Origin: Candidatus Bathyarchaeota archaeon
Lineage (GTDB): Archaea; Thermoproteota; Bathyarchaeia; 40CM-2-53-6; RBG-13-38-9
Reading direction: 5' to 3'
NCBI GenBank assembly: GCA_026015185.1
Contig: JAOZGX010000101.1
Span: forward strand, 1-36,265
DNA: 36,265 nt
Position 1 is the stretch's first letter. Each line of letters opens with the position of its first letter. A program made the position numbers and the translations under genes. The notes under the pieces were generated by a model. That model saw only the letters and a program-made list of their open reading frames with translations, was not told the origin of the DNA and ran no database searches. This document shows positions 7,584 to 16,601 of this stretch, piece after piece.

Positions 7584-8744
7584 ATGGCCAGATTGAAATC
7601 TGTAACCAGCCTAAGAAATGCAGCTATAGCAAGTATCCTAGTAGGATCCATTATTTTCTATTTGTATCATCAGCCCTACCCGGTCTTAGGTTTGATAGTT
7701 GGAGCGTCTCTAGGGATAGCGACCTTTATGCTCCTGAGGTTGGGAAATATCTATCCTATAAGACTGTCATTACTGATCGCTTTCTCTACATTTGCCTGGG
7801 GAGGTTTCTTTGTTTTCCTTTTCTATACCGGCTTAGGCGATATCATAAAATGGACAAAAGCCCATGTACCGCTTTATTATACAGACTTGTATGTAAGTGG
7901 AAGTACTTATGTCCCTTGCAATAGAAATCTTCCTGAACTTATCCTAGGAATAGCTTCATTCGGCGAATTTGGAGCTTTCGTTCATTGGCCACATAATGTT
8001 GGATTGGCTTTGTTAGTTATTCTACCATACATACTGACCGCAGTAATCCTTGGTAGAGGATTCTGTGGTTGGATTTGCTTCTATGGTGGGATTGTAGAAT
8101 TATTCTCGGTTGGAAAAAAAGAAAGATGGAAATTTACAAGAATTAGAGAGAAGATTTCGCATCGAAAAGGGAATATTCCAATTTATGGAGGTTTAAAAGA
8201 GGAGATTAAAGACATAAAATATGGAATCGCCTTAGCTTTGGTCTTATTTGCTATTGCCTTTGCAGTACCATTAGTATGTATTGTGTGTTGGTATTGGCTT
8301 GTTGAATTTATCTGGATCGGTGTTGCCTTTATTATTGCTACGGTAATATTCGCAATCATATTACCATTCATGACTAAGAGGAGATGGTTCTGCATTCTTT
8401 GTCCTGTCGGAGCTTTAATCAATCTTGTAGAGAGGCTTTCACCATTCGAGATCAAGATTGATAGATCAAAATGCGTTAAAGATTACAGTTGCTTACAAGA
8501 ATGTCCAACTTATGCTCTAACACAAGAATCTATAGATGAATCAAGCACGCCCAACATTGATTGTATTAAATGCTATAGATGCGCTGAAGGATGCCCTACC
8601 GGTGCTATAGATATGTATGTCCGCAATAGCATTTTAAAGGCAGGAACATGGTTCATACCATTAGTAATATTGGCCGCAGCAGCGTGGTATTTATTCTTCG
8701 TACTTACGATTCTCCAATTAACTCCATCATTATTTTTTATTTAG
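7584..8744 (+). CDS. NapH/NosR-like membrane protein with cytoplasmic or exported di-cluster ferredoxin domain
   Basis: The 386-residue protein has several membrane segments (about 11-29, 33-52, 60-82, 139-156, 213-233, 241-262 and a last one at 354-376). Between them are the paired cysteine motifs of the NapH/CcoG/NosR family: GFCGWIC (C161, C165) and WFCILCPVGAL (C270, C273). A ferredoxin-like domain follows at 290-340 with C327-C330-C333-C337 complete. The first cluster has C297, C303 and C307 but D300 where a fourth cysteine is expected, so one cluster may be of 3Fe or altered type. Such proteins move electrons between the quinone or ferredoxin pool and a partner. The next gene, 15 bp on, encodes a membrane-tethered Ig-like protein and is probably co-transcribed. 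Confidence 0.8.
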   Translation: MARLKSVTSLRNAAIASILVGSIIFYLYHQPYPVLGLIVGASLGIATFMLLRLGNIYPIRLSLLIAFSTFAWGGFFVFLFYTGLGDIIKWTKAHVPLYYTDLYVSGSTYVPCNRNLPELILGIASFGEFGAFVHWPHNVGLALLVILPYILTAVILGRGFCGWICFYGGIVELFSVGKKERWKFTRIREKISHRKGNIPIYGGLKEEIKDIKYGIALALVLFAIAFAVPLVCIVCWYWLVEFIWIGVAFIIATVIFAIILPFMTKRRWFCILCPVGALINLVERLSPFEIKIDRSKCVKDYSCLQECPTYALTQESIDESSTPNIDCIKCYRCAEGCPTGAIDMYVRNSILKAGTWFIPLVILAAAAWYLFFVLTILQLTPSLFFI

Positions 8745-8759
8745 TATCGGGGTCTTTTC

Positions 8760-9209
8760 TTGAAGTTTAAAAGTATACCAAGATGGAAAAAGATAAAGAT
8801 ACTACAGACTTTAGTGGCGATTATTATTATAATCTCTATCACTTCTATCAGCGTATATTCCTTAAGGCACTCTCAATCACCATTAATCACTTCAGGAGAG
8901 GCTGTTAGGCTAAAAATAGTTGCCCCCAAAAATGGTGCATGTGGAATAGGTGTTGAGGAAGAAATTAAGATATACGCTGTTGATGAATTGGACCGAATCG
9001 TAAGAACGAGAAACGATACTATAAAACTCTCACTATCGAGTGATTCAGCTACGTTGAATGCTACTAAGATTACCTTGAGGAATGGGGAAGCAGCTGTTAC
9101 AATATTTTGTTCAATTAATGAAAATCTACTTATGGAAGCTACTTGGCTTGATGGTGAATCTTACTTGGAATCGGCGATAGAGCAATTATTTTTTGGTGAA
9201 TTCCAATAG
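8760..9209 (+). CDS. Membrane-anchored protein with an Ig-like (Big-type) extracellular domain
   Basis: The 149-residue protein has a basic N-terminus and one hydrophobic helix (about residues 16-34), then a beta-rich outside domain. The run GEAVRLKIVAPKNGACGIGV, with later IKLSLSSDSATLNATKITLRNGEA, resembles the bacterial Ig-like group that includes invasin-type repeats (strand pattern, no catalytic motif). It starts at a TTG with GGGGT six bases upstream, 15 bp after the NapH-like gene, so the pair looks like one operon. A role as an outer-face partner or stabiliser of the electron-transfer protein is inference. Two cysteines (about residues 59 and 118) could form a disulphide. Confidence 0.7.
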   Translation: MKFKSIPRWKKIKILQTLVAIIIIISITSISVYSLRHSQSPLITSGEAVRLKIVAPKNGACGIGVEEEIKIYAVDELDRIVRTRNDTIKLSLSSDSATLNATKITLRNGEAAVTIFCSINENLLMEATWLDGESYLESAIEQLFFGEFQ

Positions 9210-9289
9210 GCATGTTATTTAATTCATACAATATCTAATTTGTACGAGTATAAAGAAGTGCAGTAAGCATAAAGATACAATTCAATGAT

Positions 9290-9991
9290 CTATCGCCATT
9301 TCGAATAGGGGGGGCCCTCGCGTGCATGAATTTCGGCCTCGCTTTCTTCCCCTAAATCACACCATTCGTTAGTTATTGTCAAACCAATAATCTTCCAACT
9401 CTCCTCTTCTTTGACTAATACAAAATCCTCACGGAATGATCTCACATCTCCAACAGTAGCACCTGGAAAGCGACCATATGATTTAGTACAATATGATGCT
9501 TTTGCGAAACCATCTTCCACTTCGATTTCGAGTGCCTTTTGTATTATCCTATATTCTACAAACTTACGGAAAATACCTTCATAATATGTTCTTATTTCAT
9601 GTATTCTTGTGAAACCTTTTCCATCAGAAGATATTAAAACCGCATCCTCTGAAAAGAGTATTAAGACCCCATCTACAGCTCCATCATTCAAAGACAAATA
9701 ATAATCAGATAGGAATAAATCGACTTCTTTTTCTTCTTCAGTTAATATGATAGTTGGTTCAGGAGATGGCATACCTATAGAAGCCAGTGCAATAATACCT
9801 ACGGTTGCAGCCACAAGGATCAATAATGCTATATTACGTAGCATGCCCTTTTTCAACTTCTTAATAAATAGAAAGAATATAACGAAGAAAGCAGAAAGAC
9901 TAGCTAGTAGTATTATCAAATTCACTCCTAGAACTTCATAAACCATAACCCCAGACACAAATAGAGTATGCACGATACTTATGAAATCCAT
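9290..9991 (-). CDS. Membrane protein with C-terminal SnoaL-like (NTF2 fold) domain
   Basis: The N-terminal third carries two or three hydrophobic segments. The C-terminal part, from VDLFLSDYYLSLNDGAVDGV to SWKIIGLTITNEW, has the pattern of SnoaL-like/DUF4440 NTF2-fold domains: a helix, then strands and a final W-K-I strand. The ATG chosen here (residue 7 of the longest frame) is preferred over a TTG at 10009, though neither has a Shine-Dalgarno. No catalytic residue can be assigned, and NTF2-fold domains are functionally diverse. The gene is convergent with the Ig-like gene. Its last codons contain a run of seven Gs and an alternating CTCGCGTGCA tract (9317-9326). Confidence 0.6.
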   Translation of the reverse strand: MDFISIVHTLFVSGVMVYEVLGVNLIILLASLSAFFVIFFLFIKKLKKGMLRNIALLILVAATVGIIALASIGMPSPEPTIILTEEEKEVDLFLSDYYLSLNDGAVDGVLILFSEDAVLISSDGKGFTRIHEIRTYYEGIFRKFVEYRIIQKALEIEVEDGFAKASYCTKSYGRFPGATVGDVRSFREDFVLVKEEESWKIIGLTITNEWCDLGEESEAEIHAREGPPYSKWR

Positions 9992-10282
9992 TTGTGAAGA
10001 AAAAGTCAATCAAACTCACTGCATTCAGATTTAAATGATATTATAATATAAACATTAAGACCTTGAAAGTGTGTTTAGCCAGCACTTTTGAAGTAACAAT
10101 AAAATCATGGGGCTGATTTTAATTACATTAGTGAGAAAGACTTTTACTCTTATTTCTTATTTAATGTGTGTGCTATTGACCCTACAGGTATTGTGATTAA
10201 AAAATAATTTTTGGATAAAATCCATTACCTAAGATTATTAAGTAATAGTCCGAGTTAATTTCAGAAGGTTAGTGAGTACAAT

Positions 10283-10930
10283 ATGCGAATGGAGAAGAAA
10301 TGGTTTATTGACGAATTAGCTAGAAGAACGGTAGAAGCGCTAAAGAAGAATGGGTTTGATGCATTGTATGTATCAAATAAAGAAGAAGCTTTAGATAAAA
10401 TCTTACAATTGATACCAGAAAAATCTAAAGTAGGAATTCCTGGATCTGTTACTTTAAGAGAGATCGGAATAGTTGAATCTTTAATCGAAAAAGGATATGA
10501 TGTGGCTGAGAACTGGTTAAAAAAATACTCGCCAGAAGAGGATCTAGAGATAAGAAAGAAACATCTTTCTTCGGATGTGCTTTTGACGAGTAGTAACGCA
10601 GTAACTGAAGATGGAAAGTTGGTAAACATAGATGGTGCGGGAAATAGGGTTGCAGCGATGATCTTTGGGCCAAAAAAGGTAATCATCGCTGTTGGAGTTA
10701 ATAAGATTGTCAAAGATGTTTTTGATGGAATAGAGAGAGTGAGAAACACAGCAGCGCCTATGAATGTGAAGCGTATTGGAGGAAATACTCCTTGTTACTT
10801 AACAGGAAATTGCGATCTAGAAGAGTGCAAGCCACCGGACAGACATTGTCACATAATTAGCATAATTGAAAAAAAGCCGATAAAAACGGATACAACTGTC
10901 GTGATAGTTGGGGAAGATTTAGGATTCTAA
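10283..10930 (+). CDS. LUD-domain protein (LutC/YkgG-like)
   Basis: The 215-residue protein belongs to the LUD family (Pfam PF02589), which includes LutC of the lactate-oxidation LutABC complex. The features are the N-terminal helix pair with EEALDKILQLIPEKSKVGIPGSVT, the DVLLTSSNAVTEDGKLVNIDGAGNRVAAMIFGPKKVI core, and a Cys-rich C-terminal tail, PCYLTGNCDLEECKPPDRHC, typical of stand-alone archaeal members. LutA and LutB partners are not in the window, so a lactate role is unproven, although a LarA homologue lies 6 kb away. Two nearby ATG codons (10283 and 10289) are possible starts. Its last 12 bases overlap the end of the convergent gene. Confidence 0.8.
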   Translation: MRMEKKWFIDELARRTVEALKKNGFDALYVSNKEEALDKILQLIPEKSKVGIPGSVTLREIGIVESLIEKGYDVAENWLKKYSPEEDLEIRKKHLSSDVLLTSSNAVTEDGKLVNIDGAGNRVAAMIFGPKKVIIAVGVNKIVKDVFDGIERVRNTAAPMNVKRIGGNTPCYLTGNCDLEECKPPDRHCHIISIIEKKPIKTDTTVVIVGEDLGF

Positions 10931-11314
10931 AATCTGTTCATTTTCATTAGTCTTATATGCATATGATTTACTTAGAACACCGGATTCAAATAGATTCACT
11001 AATGAATTTGCACTAGCTTCACCTGTAACTTTCCCAAGATTTTCTTTAGTTGATCTCCATTTCAATACAGTATTACCGCTTTTAGAATTATAGATGACCC
11101 CAAGAATGTTTGAAGCTTTAATAAAAGCTATCTCTCCTTTTTTTTCCAGGGTTTCCTTATCTTCTGCTTCCACATACATTGTTCCTTTTTCTTCCATTCT
11201 CTCAGGAAAAATTTCCTCGCCATTAAAAAATTCTTCAGGAATGTAAGAACGGCATGTGCTAAAGATCATAAACTTTCTAAAGTTCTCTAGAGGACATACT
11301 GATTCAACATTCAT
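10919..11314 (-). CDS. Uncharacterised protein, 131 residues
   Basis: I do not recognise a family. The chosen ATG at 11314 has AGGT seven bases upstream; the frame extends six codons further to a TTG. The protein has no membrane segment or signal peptide. It contains three or so predicted strands in the middle (GTMYVEAEDKETLEKKGEI; ILGVIYNSKSGNTVLKW), suggesting a small globular domain, and two cysteines near the N-terminus (ESVCPLE, STCRSY). The gene converges on the LUD gene with a 12-bp overlap of coding sequence and is divergent from the ribonucleotide reductase gene, with which it shares the 254-bp upstream region. Confidence 0.6.
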   Translation of the reverse strand: MNVESVCPLENFRKFMIFSTCRSYIPEEFFNGEEIFPERMEEKGTMYVEAEDKETLEKKGEIAFIKASNILGVIYNSKSGNTVLKWRSTKENLGKVTGEASANSLVNLFESGVLSKSYAYKTNENEQILES

Positions 11315-11567
11315 TTTAAATACCTGCCCCAAAGCTCTGTAAATCTGATGCTTTTCATTGTTAATGAATGCAAGCGAGACGAATAAGTTTTGCTCGAAAA
11401 CTTGGTAGCTGTGAACAAAGCTTTGTATAGCGTGGATATGCCATTAATGTTCAAACTACAATTTTTTATATATAATTGTTTAAAAGTCTAAAAGACCAAT
11501 AGTATATATCCTACTGATAAAATCGGTTACTTAAATCTTCTCTCTAAAAGGGAGGTTTACCAATCAT

Positions 11568-13730
11568 TTGAAATCTAAATTAGATGATTCCATCAAGAAC
11601 TCAAATAAAATCTCAAAAAACATGTTTTCAAGTGTTAAGAAGAGAGACGGGAGAGTAGTAGACTTTGATCAAGACAAGATTACGATTGCTATATACAAAG
11701 CAGCTAAAGCTGTTGGAGGCAGTGATAGAAAAACCGCGAAGAAGCTCTCTGATCAAGTTGTAGAAATTCTTGATGAGAAATTTAAAAATCATGAGGTTCC
11801 AACGGTAGAAGAAATTCAAGACGCTGTAGAAAAAGTCTTGATTGAAAACGGCCATGCAAAAACTGCCAAGGCCTATATCCTCTATCGACAAAAACGCAAA
11901 GAGATCAGAGAAACAAGAACTATGCTTCTTGATTCTGAATTCGATGCTAGACTTTCAGCCAATGCAATTAGTGTTCTGGAAAGAAGGTATCTGAAAAGAG
12001 ATGAAAAAGGTAATATCATAGAAACGCCTGCCGCTCTCTTCCGTAGAGTCGCTGAAAGTATAGCAGCTGTGGATCTAAACTATAATCCAGATGCGGATGT
12101 AAAAGAAACTGAAGAAGAATTCTATAAAGCAATGACAAATTTAGAATTTTTACCGAACTCTCCTACTTTGATGAATGCCGGTACGGAATTAGGCCAACTT
12201 TCAGCATGTTTTGTACTTCCAGTTGATGATTCTATGGAAAGTATCTTCAATGCTGTGAAGAACACTGCATTGATTCACAAGTCTGGAGGAGGAACAGGTT
12301 TCTCTTTCTCTAGACTCCGTCCTAAGAACGATGTAGTCAGTTCAACTGGAGGCGTAGCATCAGGTCCTATTTCATTTATGAAAGTATTTGACTCAGCAAC
12401 CGAGGTCATAAAACAAGGCGGTAGAAGAAGGGGCGCAAACATGGCCATCCTTCGCATAGACCACCCAGATATCATTGAATTTATCATGGCCAAGGACGAA
12501 GAGAGACAGTTGAATAATTTTAACATCTCGGTTGGAGCTACAGATGAATTCATGCAAGCAGTCTTGAACGATGAAGATTATGATTTAATTAATCCTAGAT
12601 CTGGGGGTGCAGTTGATTCTCTACCTGCAAAAAAAGTTTTCAATCTAATAGTCAAACAAGCTTGGAAGAACGGAGAACCTGGAATTCTATTTATAGATAG
12701 ACTAAACGCGCATAATCCTACACCTAAAATGGGTGATATTGAAGCAACCAATCCTTGTGGAGAACAACCTCTGCTTTCATATGAGTCCTGCAACCTTGGT
12801 TCGATCAACCTTAGCAGAATGGTTAAAAATGGTAAGATTGATTATAGTAAGCTTTCTAAGACTATTGAGACAGCTGTTCACTTTTTGGATAATGTAATAG
12901 ATGCAAACCGCTATCCAATAAAGCAAATAGAAGAAATGACAAAAGGAAACAGAAAGATAGGTCTCGGTGTGATGGGCTTTGCGGATATGCTAGCTCAGAT
13001 CGGCATACCATACAATTCTCAGGAATCAGTAAGAATTGCTGAGGATTTCATGAAATTTATCAGACATGGGGCAAGAAAAGCCTCAGTAAAGTTAGCTAAA
13101 GAGAGGGATGCTTTTTCAAATTTCAAGGGAAGCATCTACGATAAGCCAAAAGGATTGGGGGTAAGAAACGCTACAACTACAACTATCGCACCAACTGGTA
13201 GTTTGAGTATAATTGCAAATTGTTCAAGTGGCATTGAACCTATTTTTGCATTAAGCTACATACGCAATGTGATGGATAATACTGAGCTATTAGAGGTAAA
13301 TCCGATTTTTGAAAAGGTAGCCTTCGAAAAGGGATTCTACAGCGAAGATCTTATGAGGATAATATCCGAAAAAGATACTATTCAAAATATTGATGAAATT
13401 CCTCCTGATGTAAAAAAAGTCTTTATGACAGCTCATGATATTACTCCTGAATGGCATGTAAGGATTCAATCAGCTTTCCAAAAGCAAACCGATAATGCGG
13501 TTTCAAAAACTGTGAACTTTCCGAATAATGCTACAGTAGAAGATGTTGAGAAAGTATTTTTGCTTGCTTATGAATTGGGATGTAAAGGTGTAACAGTTTA
13601 CAGAGATATGAGCAGGGAACAACAAGTTTTACAGAAAAGTCCTACAAAAGAAGTAGAAAAGAAACCATTACCGCCATCCATAACTACCATCCCTGAACAA
13701 AATATAAGATGCAAATCCTGTTCTCTATAA
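11568..13730 (+). CDS. nrdJ: Adenosylcobalamin-dependent (class II) ribonucleoside reductase
   Basis: The 720-residue enzyme reduces ribonucleotides to deoxyribonucleotides using coenzyme B12. An ATP-cone allosteric domain (about residues 22-112, [16 protein letters not shown]) is followed by the ten-stranded barrel. LSACFVLPV carries the first redox cysteine, [13 protein letters not shown] and [16 protein letters not shown] are substrate-loop motifs, [18 protein letters not shown] holds the thiyl-radical cysteine region, and [15 protein letters not shown] is typical of class II. The C-terminal CKSC is the thioredoxin-interacting pair. The start is a TTG with GGGAGGT 11 nt upstream, a little far. 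TATA-like runs TTTTTATATATAA (about 11463-11475) and GTATATAT (about 11502-11509) lie upstream. No cobalamin riboswitch was seen. Confidence 0.93.
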   Translation: MKSKLDDSIKNSNKISKNMFSSVKKRDGRVVDFDQDKITIAIYKAAKAVGGSDRKTAKKLSDQVVEILDEKFKNHEVPTVEEIQDAVEKVLIENGHAKTAKAYILYRQKRKEIRETRTMLLDSEFDARLSANAISVLERRYLKRDEKGNIIETPAALFRRVAESIAAVDLNYNPDADVKETEEEFYKAMTNLEFLPNSPTLMNAGTELGQLSACFVLPVDDSMESIFNAVKNTALIHKSGGGTGFSFSRLRPKNDVVSSTGGVASGPISFMKVFDSATEVIKQGGRRRGANMAILRIDHPDIIEFIMAKDEERQLNNFNISVGATDEFMQAVLNDEDYDLINPRSGGAVDSLPAKKVFNLIVKQAWKNGEPGILFIDRLNAHNPTPKMGDIEATNPCGEQPLLSYESCNLGSINLSRMVKNGKIDYSKLSKTIETAVHFLDNVIDANRYPIKQIEEMTKGNRKIGLGVMGFADMLAQIGIPYNSQESVRIAEDFMKFIRHGARKASVKLAKERDAFSNFKGSIYDKPKGLGVRNATTTTIAPTGSLSIIANCSSGIEPIFALSYIRNVMDNTELLEVNPIFEKVAFEKGFYSEDLMRIISEKDTIQNIDEIPPDVKKVFMTAHDITPEWHVRIQSAFQKQTDNAVSKTVNFPNNATVEDVEKVFLLAYELGCKGVTVYRDMSREQQVLQKSPTKEVEKKPLPPSITTIPEQNIRCKSCSL

Positions 13731-13869
13731 TTCATGGTACTTTGACCCATAGAAATCCAATTAGAATCCTTTTTTTACTACTTACAAAACCTATTTTTTG
13801 AAATCCTTAGAGAAATTTCCAGTGTACTTGATTTTCTGGATTTAATTTTACACCAAAAGTTGATGTGAC

Positions 13870-14322
13870 ATGGATTTAGAAACATATTTGGAAAAGAATA
13901 AAATTTGGTATAGATTCATTGAGAAATCCGAAACAGTTCATACGGCTGATGCAGCTAAAGTTGCGGGAGTTCCATTGCAAAGACTGACAAAAAATCTAAT
14001 TTCAGTAACAGATGGGGGTAAATATATTCTGCTCATAATAGCTGGCGATAGAAAGGTCAATTTGAAAGCTGTAGCGAAGCTTCTGAATGTAAAGAAGATC
14101 AGTCTGGTTCCCTTTGAAAAAGCCGAGAGTATTAGTGGATGCCCACCAGGAGGTACTCCATCTGTGGGTCATAAAACAAAAATGAAGGCTATAATCGATA
14201 AACAGCTGCTTGAAAATGATACAATTTTTTGTGGTGGGGGATCAAGAGATCGGCTACTAGAGCTCAAGACTGAAGATGTAATTAGACTTAATGATGCTAT
14301 CATAGGGGAAATATCGAAATAA
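13870..14322 (+). CDS. YbaK/ProX-type aminoacyl-tRNA deacylase
   Basis: The 150-residue protein is a single tRNA-edit domain (Pfam PF04073), the family that hydrolyses mischarged aminoacyl-tRNAs such as Ala- or Cys-tRNA(Pro). Supporting motifs are the N-terminal HTADAAKVAGVPLQRLTKNL with the conserved catalytic-region Lys (about residue 41), ILLIIAGDRKVNLKAVAKLL, and SGCPPGGTPSVGHK, which corresponds to the GYxxGG(V/I)xPxG signature. ENDTIFCGGGSRDRLLELK is the usual final substrate-binding part. Length is typical of stand-alone members. Which mischarged tRNA it corrects cannot be settled from sequence. It is convergent with the cupin gene, and a GC-alternating tract lies between the two. Confidence 0.85.
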   Translation: MDLETYLEKNKIWYRFIEKSETVHTADAAKVAGVPLQRLTKNLISVTDGGKYILLIIAGDRKVNLKAVAKLLNVKKISLVPFEKAESISGCPPGGTPSVGHKTKMKAIIDKQLLENDTIFCGGGSRDRLLELKTEDVIRLNDAIIGEISK

Positions 14323-14423
14323 TGTATAACATGTGTTTATTTCTCATATAGAGCCCCAAGTACAGGGCCATAAGAGATCCACATGAAAAATCCAAGAATA
14401 TTAAGATAATTGCTGAAGAAGCT

Positions 14424-14434
14424 TAGCGCGCGCG
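14424..14434. repeat. Alternating GC tract in a convergent intergenic region
   Basis: TAGCGCGCGCG followed directly by nine As lies between the ends of the deacylase gene (stop at 14322) and the cupin gene (stop at 14468). Nine bases are strictly alternating G and C. It belongs to the family of gene-end elements described in the findings and might act in transcription termination. Confidence 0.6.
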
Positions 14435-14467
14435 AAAAAAAAAGTAATGGATCATTTCTAGTATGTG

Positions 14468-14818
14468 TTAGAGTTTATCTTTTACATCAGGGAAATTAGC
14501 TTTAGACGTTCTTATTGTCTTATGCATAACGGATAACACTATTGCTCTATTTTCGCAGGAGGGTCTATGTGCTAAGCCTGCTCTAACGGTGATGCATTCA
14601 CCTTGATTCAGAGGAATTTTTGTTTCTTTAGTCTCTAAAGTAAAGCTACCTTCAAGAACCAGAAAGAATTCGTCTTTTGGATGGGCATGAAATGGAAAAT
14701 TACCTTTAAAATACGCTATTCTTACAACATATTCTTCATCGACTTCTGCTAGGTCAAACGGTGAAAAGGTATCTAGAGTAGGAATGATTTTTTGAATATT
14801 GTATTTCTCACTTAACAT
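14468..14818 (-). CDS. Small cupin-domain protein
   Basis: The 116-residue protein is a single beta-barrel cupin. Motif 1 is HAHPKDEFFLVLEG (about residues 51-64; two His and Glu), and motif 2, GECITVRAGLAHRP, supplies the third His. These are the usual metal ligands. The start ATG has GAGGA six bases upstream. The protein could be a metal-dependent enzyme or a small-molecule sensor. It is divergent from the tautomerase-like gene across 171 bp, which suggests shared regulation, but no substrate can be named. Confidence 0.8.
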   Translation of the reverse strand: MLSEKYNIQKIIPTLDTFSPFDLAEVDEEYVVRIAYFKGNFPFHAHPKDEFFLVLEGSFTLETKETKIPLNQGECITVRAGLAHRPSCENRAIVLSVMHKTIRTSKANFPDVKDKL

Positions 14819-14945
14819 ACTAATTCCTCAATATTTTAACTGCAAAGGTTTTCATTAGAGCACTATATAAGTTTGAATTTGATTCTAGTTGCAGTATTAG
14901 TACTTGCACATAAGGAAATGCCTTTTTTTGAAATTAATGAATGCT

Positions 14946-14962
14946 TAAGTAAAAATTACTTA
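14946..14962. promoter_or_regulatory. Perfect inverted repeat upstream of the tautomerase gene
   Basis: TAAGTAA-AAA-TTACTTA is a 17-bp dyad with 7-bp arms, ending 27 bp before the ATG at 14990, where a TATA box or operator would lie. It is a plausible repressor site in the cupin/tautomerase divergent promoter. No other evidence is available. Confidence 0.4.
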
Positions 14963-14989
14963 TGATAAGATCAAAGAGAGGTGAATGTT

Positions 14990-15214
14990 ATGCCATTTGT
15001 AGAAATAACTACAGGTTCTGGTTTATGGATTAGTGAAGAAGAAAAGAAAAAATTATCGAAAGCAGTATACGATAGCATTATTGGAGTCTATCAGGAGGTC
15101 AAGGGATACAAGCCCCAATGTTGGGTTGTAATTCGAGAACATCCAACAGATAACTTGCTCATCAATGGTGAATCCTTAACCGAAATTAGAAAGAAGCAAC
15201 AAGCTCAGAAATAG
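14990..15214 (+). CDS. 4-oxalocrotonate tautomerase-like protein
   Basis: The frame is open from a GTG at 14981, but the ATG at 14990, six bases after a GAGGTG motif, gives MPFVEITTGSGLWIS. Removal of Met would expose Pro1, the catalytic base of the tautomerase superfamily. The rest, EEEKKKLSKAVYDSIIGVYQ and WVVIREHPTDN, fits the beta-alpha-beta fold of the 60-80 residue 4-OT family. The usual Arg residues that bind the dicarboxylate are not clearly placed, so the substrate is open. It faces the cupin gene divergently. Confidence 0.75.
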   Translation: MPFVEITTGSGLWISEEEKKKLSKAVYDSIIGVYQEVKGYKPQCWVVIREHPTDNLLINGESLTEIRKKQQAQK

Positions 15215-15306
15215 CACTAATCTTAAGAGAATTATTCATTTCCGAGAAACAGTGAATGGATTGAGATCGCATAATATAATTAAGAATTGGTAATGAAAGC
15301 AACTAA

Positions 15307-16443
15307 TTATATAATTTCTAATGCATAATCAATTTCTTTGCTGACTGCATAGTCGCATTCTTCACGAGACGCTTCCATAAGAGATTTTTTTGCCTTATCT
15401 CCTCCAATTTTGCCCAAAGCCCAAGCAGCATGAGAGCGAACTATGCTCTCAGAATCCTGTAATGTTTTTTTCAAAACTGGAGCTGCTATCGGATCACCAA
15501 TGTTTCCTAGGGATATACTAACATTTCTTTTAAAATATTCTAGTTTAGGTTCGTACCATTCAAGGCTAGCGAACGACTTTTGAAATTCTTGTTCGGAGAT
15601 ATCTAGAATTGGTATTAAAGGTGGACTAACGCCCCAACTTTGCCTAGGATTCGGATATCTCTTTCTAGTCGATTTAATGTTTTGATTATTAGGGCAGGCT
15701 TCTTGACAACGATCACAGCTGTTTATTCGATTACCGATTGATGAACGCAACTCTATCGGAATAGTACCGGTTGTAGCTGTTAAATGGGTGATGCACTTAT
15801 TGAGATCTATTTTATAGGGACCAATAATGGCTTGAGTGGGGCAGGCTTTTATACATTCATTACAGGAGCCACAGTCTCTAATAATAGGTTCATCAATTTC
15901 CAGATCAGCATCAGTAATTATTGAAAAAAAGATGGCCCATGAGCCATGCTCCTCAGTCTGTATTATACAATTCTTACCATACCAACCAATACCAGCTCTT
16001 TGAGCAACTAATTTATGAGGTAGATTGAAATCCTTTGAACACCTAATTCTTTTAGATTCCAAAAATTCTATAACCTTCCCTCTCTTTCTACGGAGTTCTC
16101 CATAGAAATCTCTCCAATAATGCCTACCGATAACACCACAAGGTTCGCCAGATCTCGAATTGTCAACTTCATCCGATATAAAGTAATTAATTCCAATCGA
16201 TATGATCGATCTTGCCTTTGGAAGAAGGCTTTTTGGATCTGAATAGAATTGTGGTTTGTTGAGTATATCCCATTCTTGCTGCAATTTAGATGGTATTAAG
16301 TTGTTCTCAATTCGATTTTGAATGGTCTCCGCATATTCTGGAAAAAGATCTGCAGAGGTCACTCCAATCAGATCAAGTCCAATACTTTGCCCGAATTCTT
16401 TGATTCCAGTTGCTGAGATTTTCATATCCCGATATAGCACCAA
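15307..16443 (-). CDS. QueG-like double [4Fe-4S] corrinoid reductase with C-terminal HEAT repeats
   Basis: The 378-residue protein aligns with epoxyqueuosine reductase QueG and relatives. A DUF1730 domain (about residues 60-170, with KARSIISIGINY and GWYGKNCIIQTEEHGSW) precedes two clusters built from CGSCNECIKACP and the distal CITHLTATTGTIP...SCDRCQEACPNN, then two HEAT-like repeats (about 310-375). QueG is a cobalamin enzyme of queuosine synthesis, a modification Archaea normally replace by archaeosine, so here the protein may be another corrinoid-dependent or corrinoid-reactivating reductase. The start is uncertain: TTG at 16443 or ATG at 16425, with an in-frame stop just upstream. It is downstream of the regulator/methyltransferase pair in the same direction. 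Confidence 0.8.
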   Translation of the reverse strand: MVLYRDMKISATGIKEFGQSIGLDLIGVTSADLFPEYAETIQNRIENNLIPSKLQQEWDILNKPQFYSDPKSLLPKARSIISIGINYFISDEVDNSRSGEPCGVIGRHYWRDFYGELRRKRGKVIEFLESKRIRCSKDFNLPHKLVAQRAGIGWYGKNCIIQTEEHGSWAIFFSIITDADLEIDEPIIRDCGSCNECIKACPTQAIIGPYKIDLNKCITHLTATTGTIPIELRSSIGNRINSCDRCQEACPNNQNIKSTRKRYPNPRQSWGVSPPLIPILDISEQEFQKSFASLEWYEPKLEYFKRNVSISLGNIGDPIAAPVLKKTLQDSESIVRSHAAWALGKIGGDKAKKSLMEASREECDYAVSKEIDYALEII

Positions 16444-16543
16444 TCTTCAAAGTCTTCATATTCTATCGTAGTAAATAATATAGGTGTTTTTTAGTAATTA
16501 AGAATTAGGAAAGAAAATTCAGGCCATTATCAATATCCTACAA

Positions 16544-16563
16544 TAGCACGCGGGCGTGCGCTA
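16544..16563. repeat. GC-rich imperfect palindrome after the HTH_10 gene
   Basis: TAGCACGCGGGCGTGCGCTA lies 39 bp after the stop of the HTH_10 regulator (minus strand) and before the QueG-like gene. GCACG and CGTGC form a hairpin stem, and the outer TAG/CTA matches the flanks of the other alternating GC tracts. It is a degenerate member of that set. Confidence 0.5.
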
Positions 16564-16601
16564 ACTTATGCGAAATTAAAGAATAAAATTAGAGTATTTT
16601 T

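Noticed and set aside
10261-10749. 162-codon minus-strand frame
   Set aside because: Antisense to the LUD-domain gene, whose motifs are clear; Ser/Phe-rich composition typical of an antisense shadow.
11333-11567. Possible cobalamin riboswitch before the B12-dependent reductase
   Set aside because: No B12-box-like conserved sequence or suitable long hairpins seen; the tract shows only TATA-like runs and a Shine-Dalgarno.
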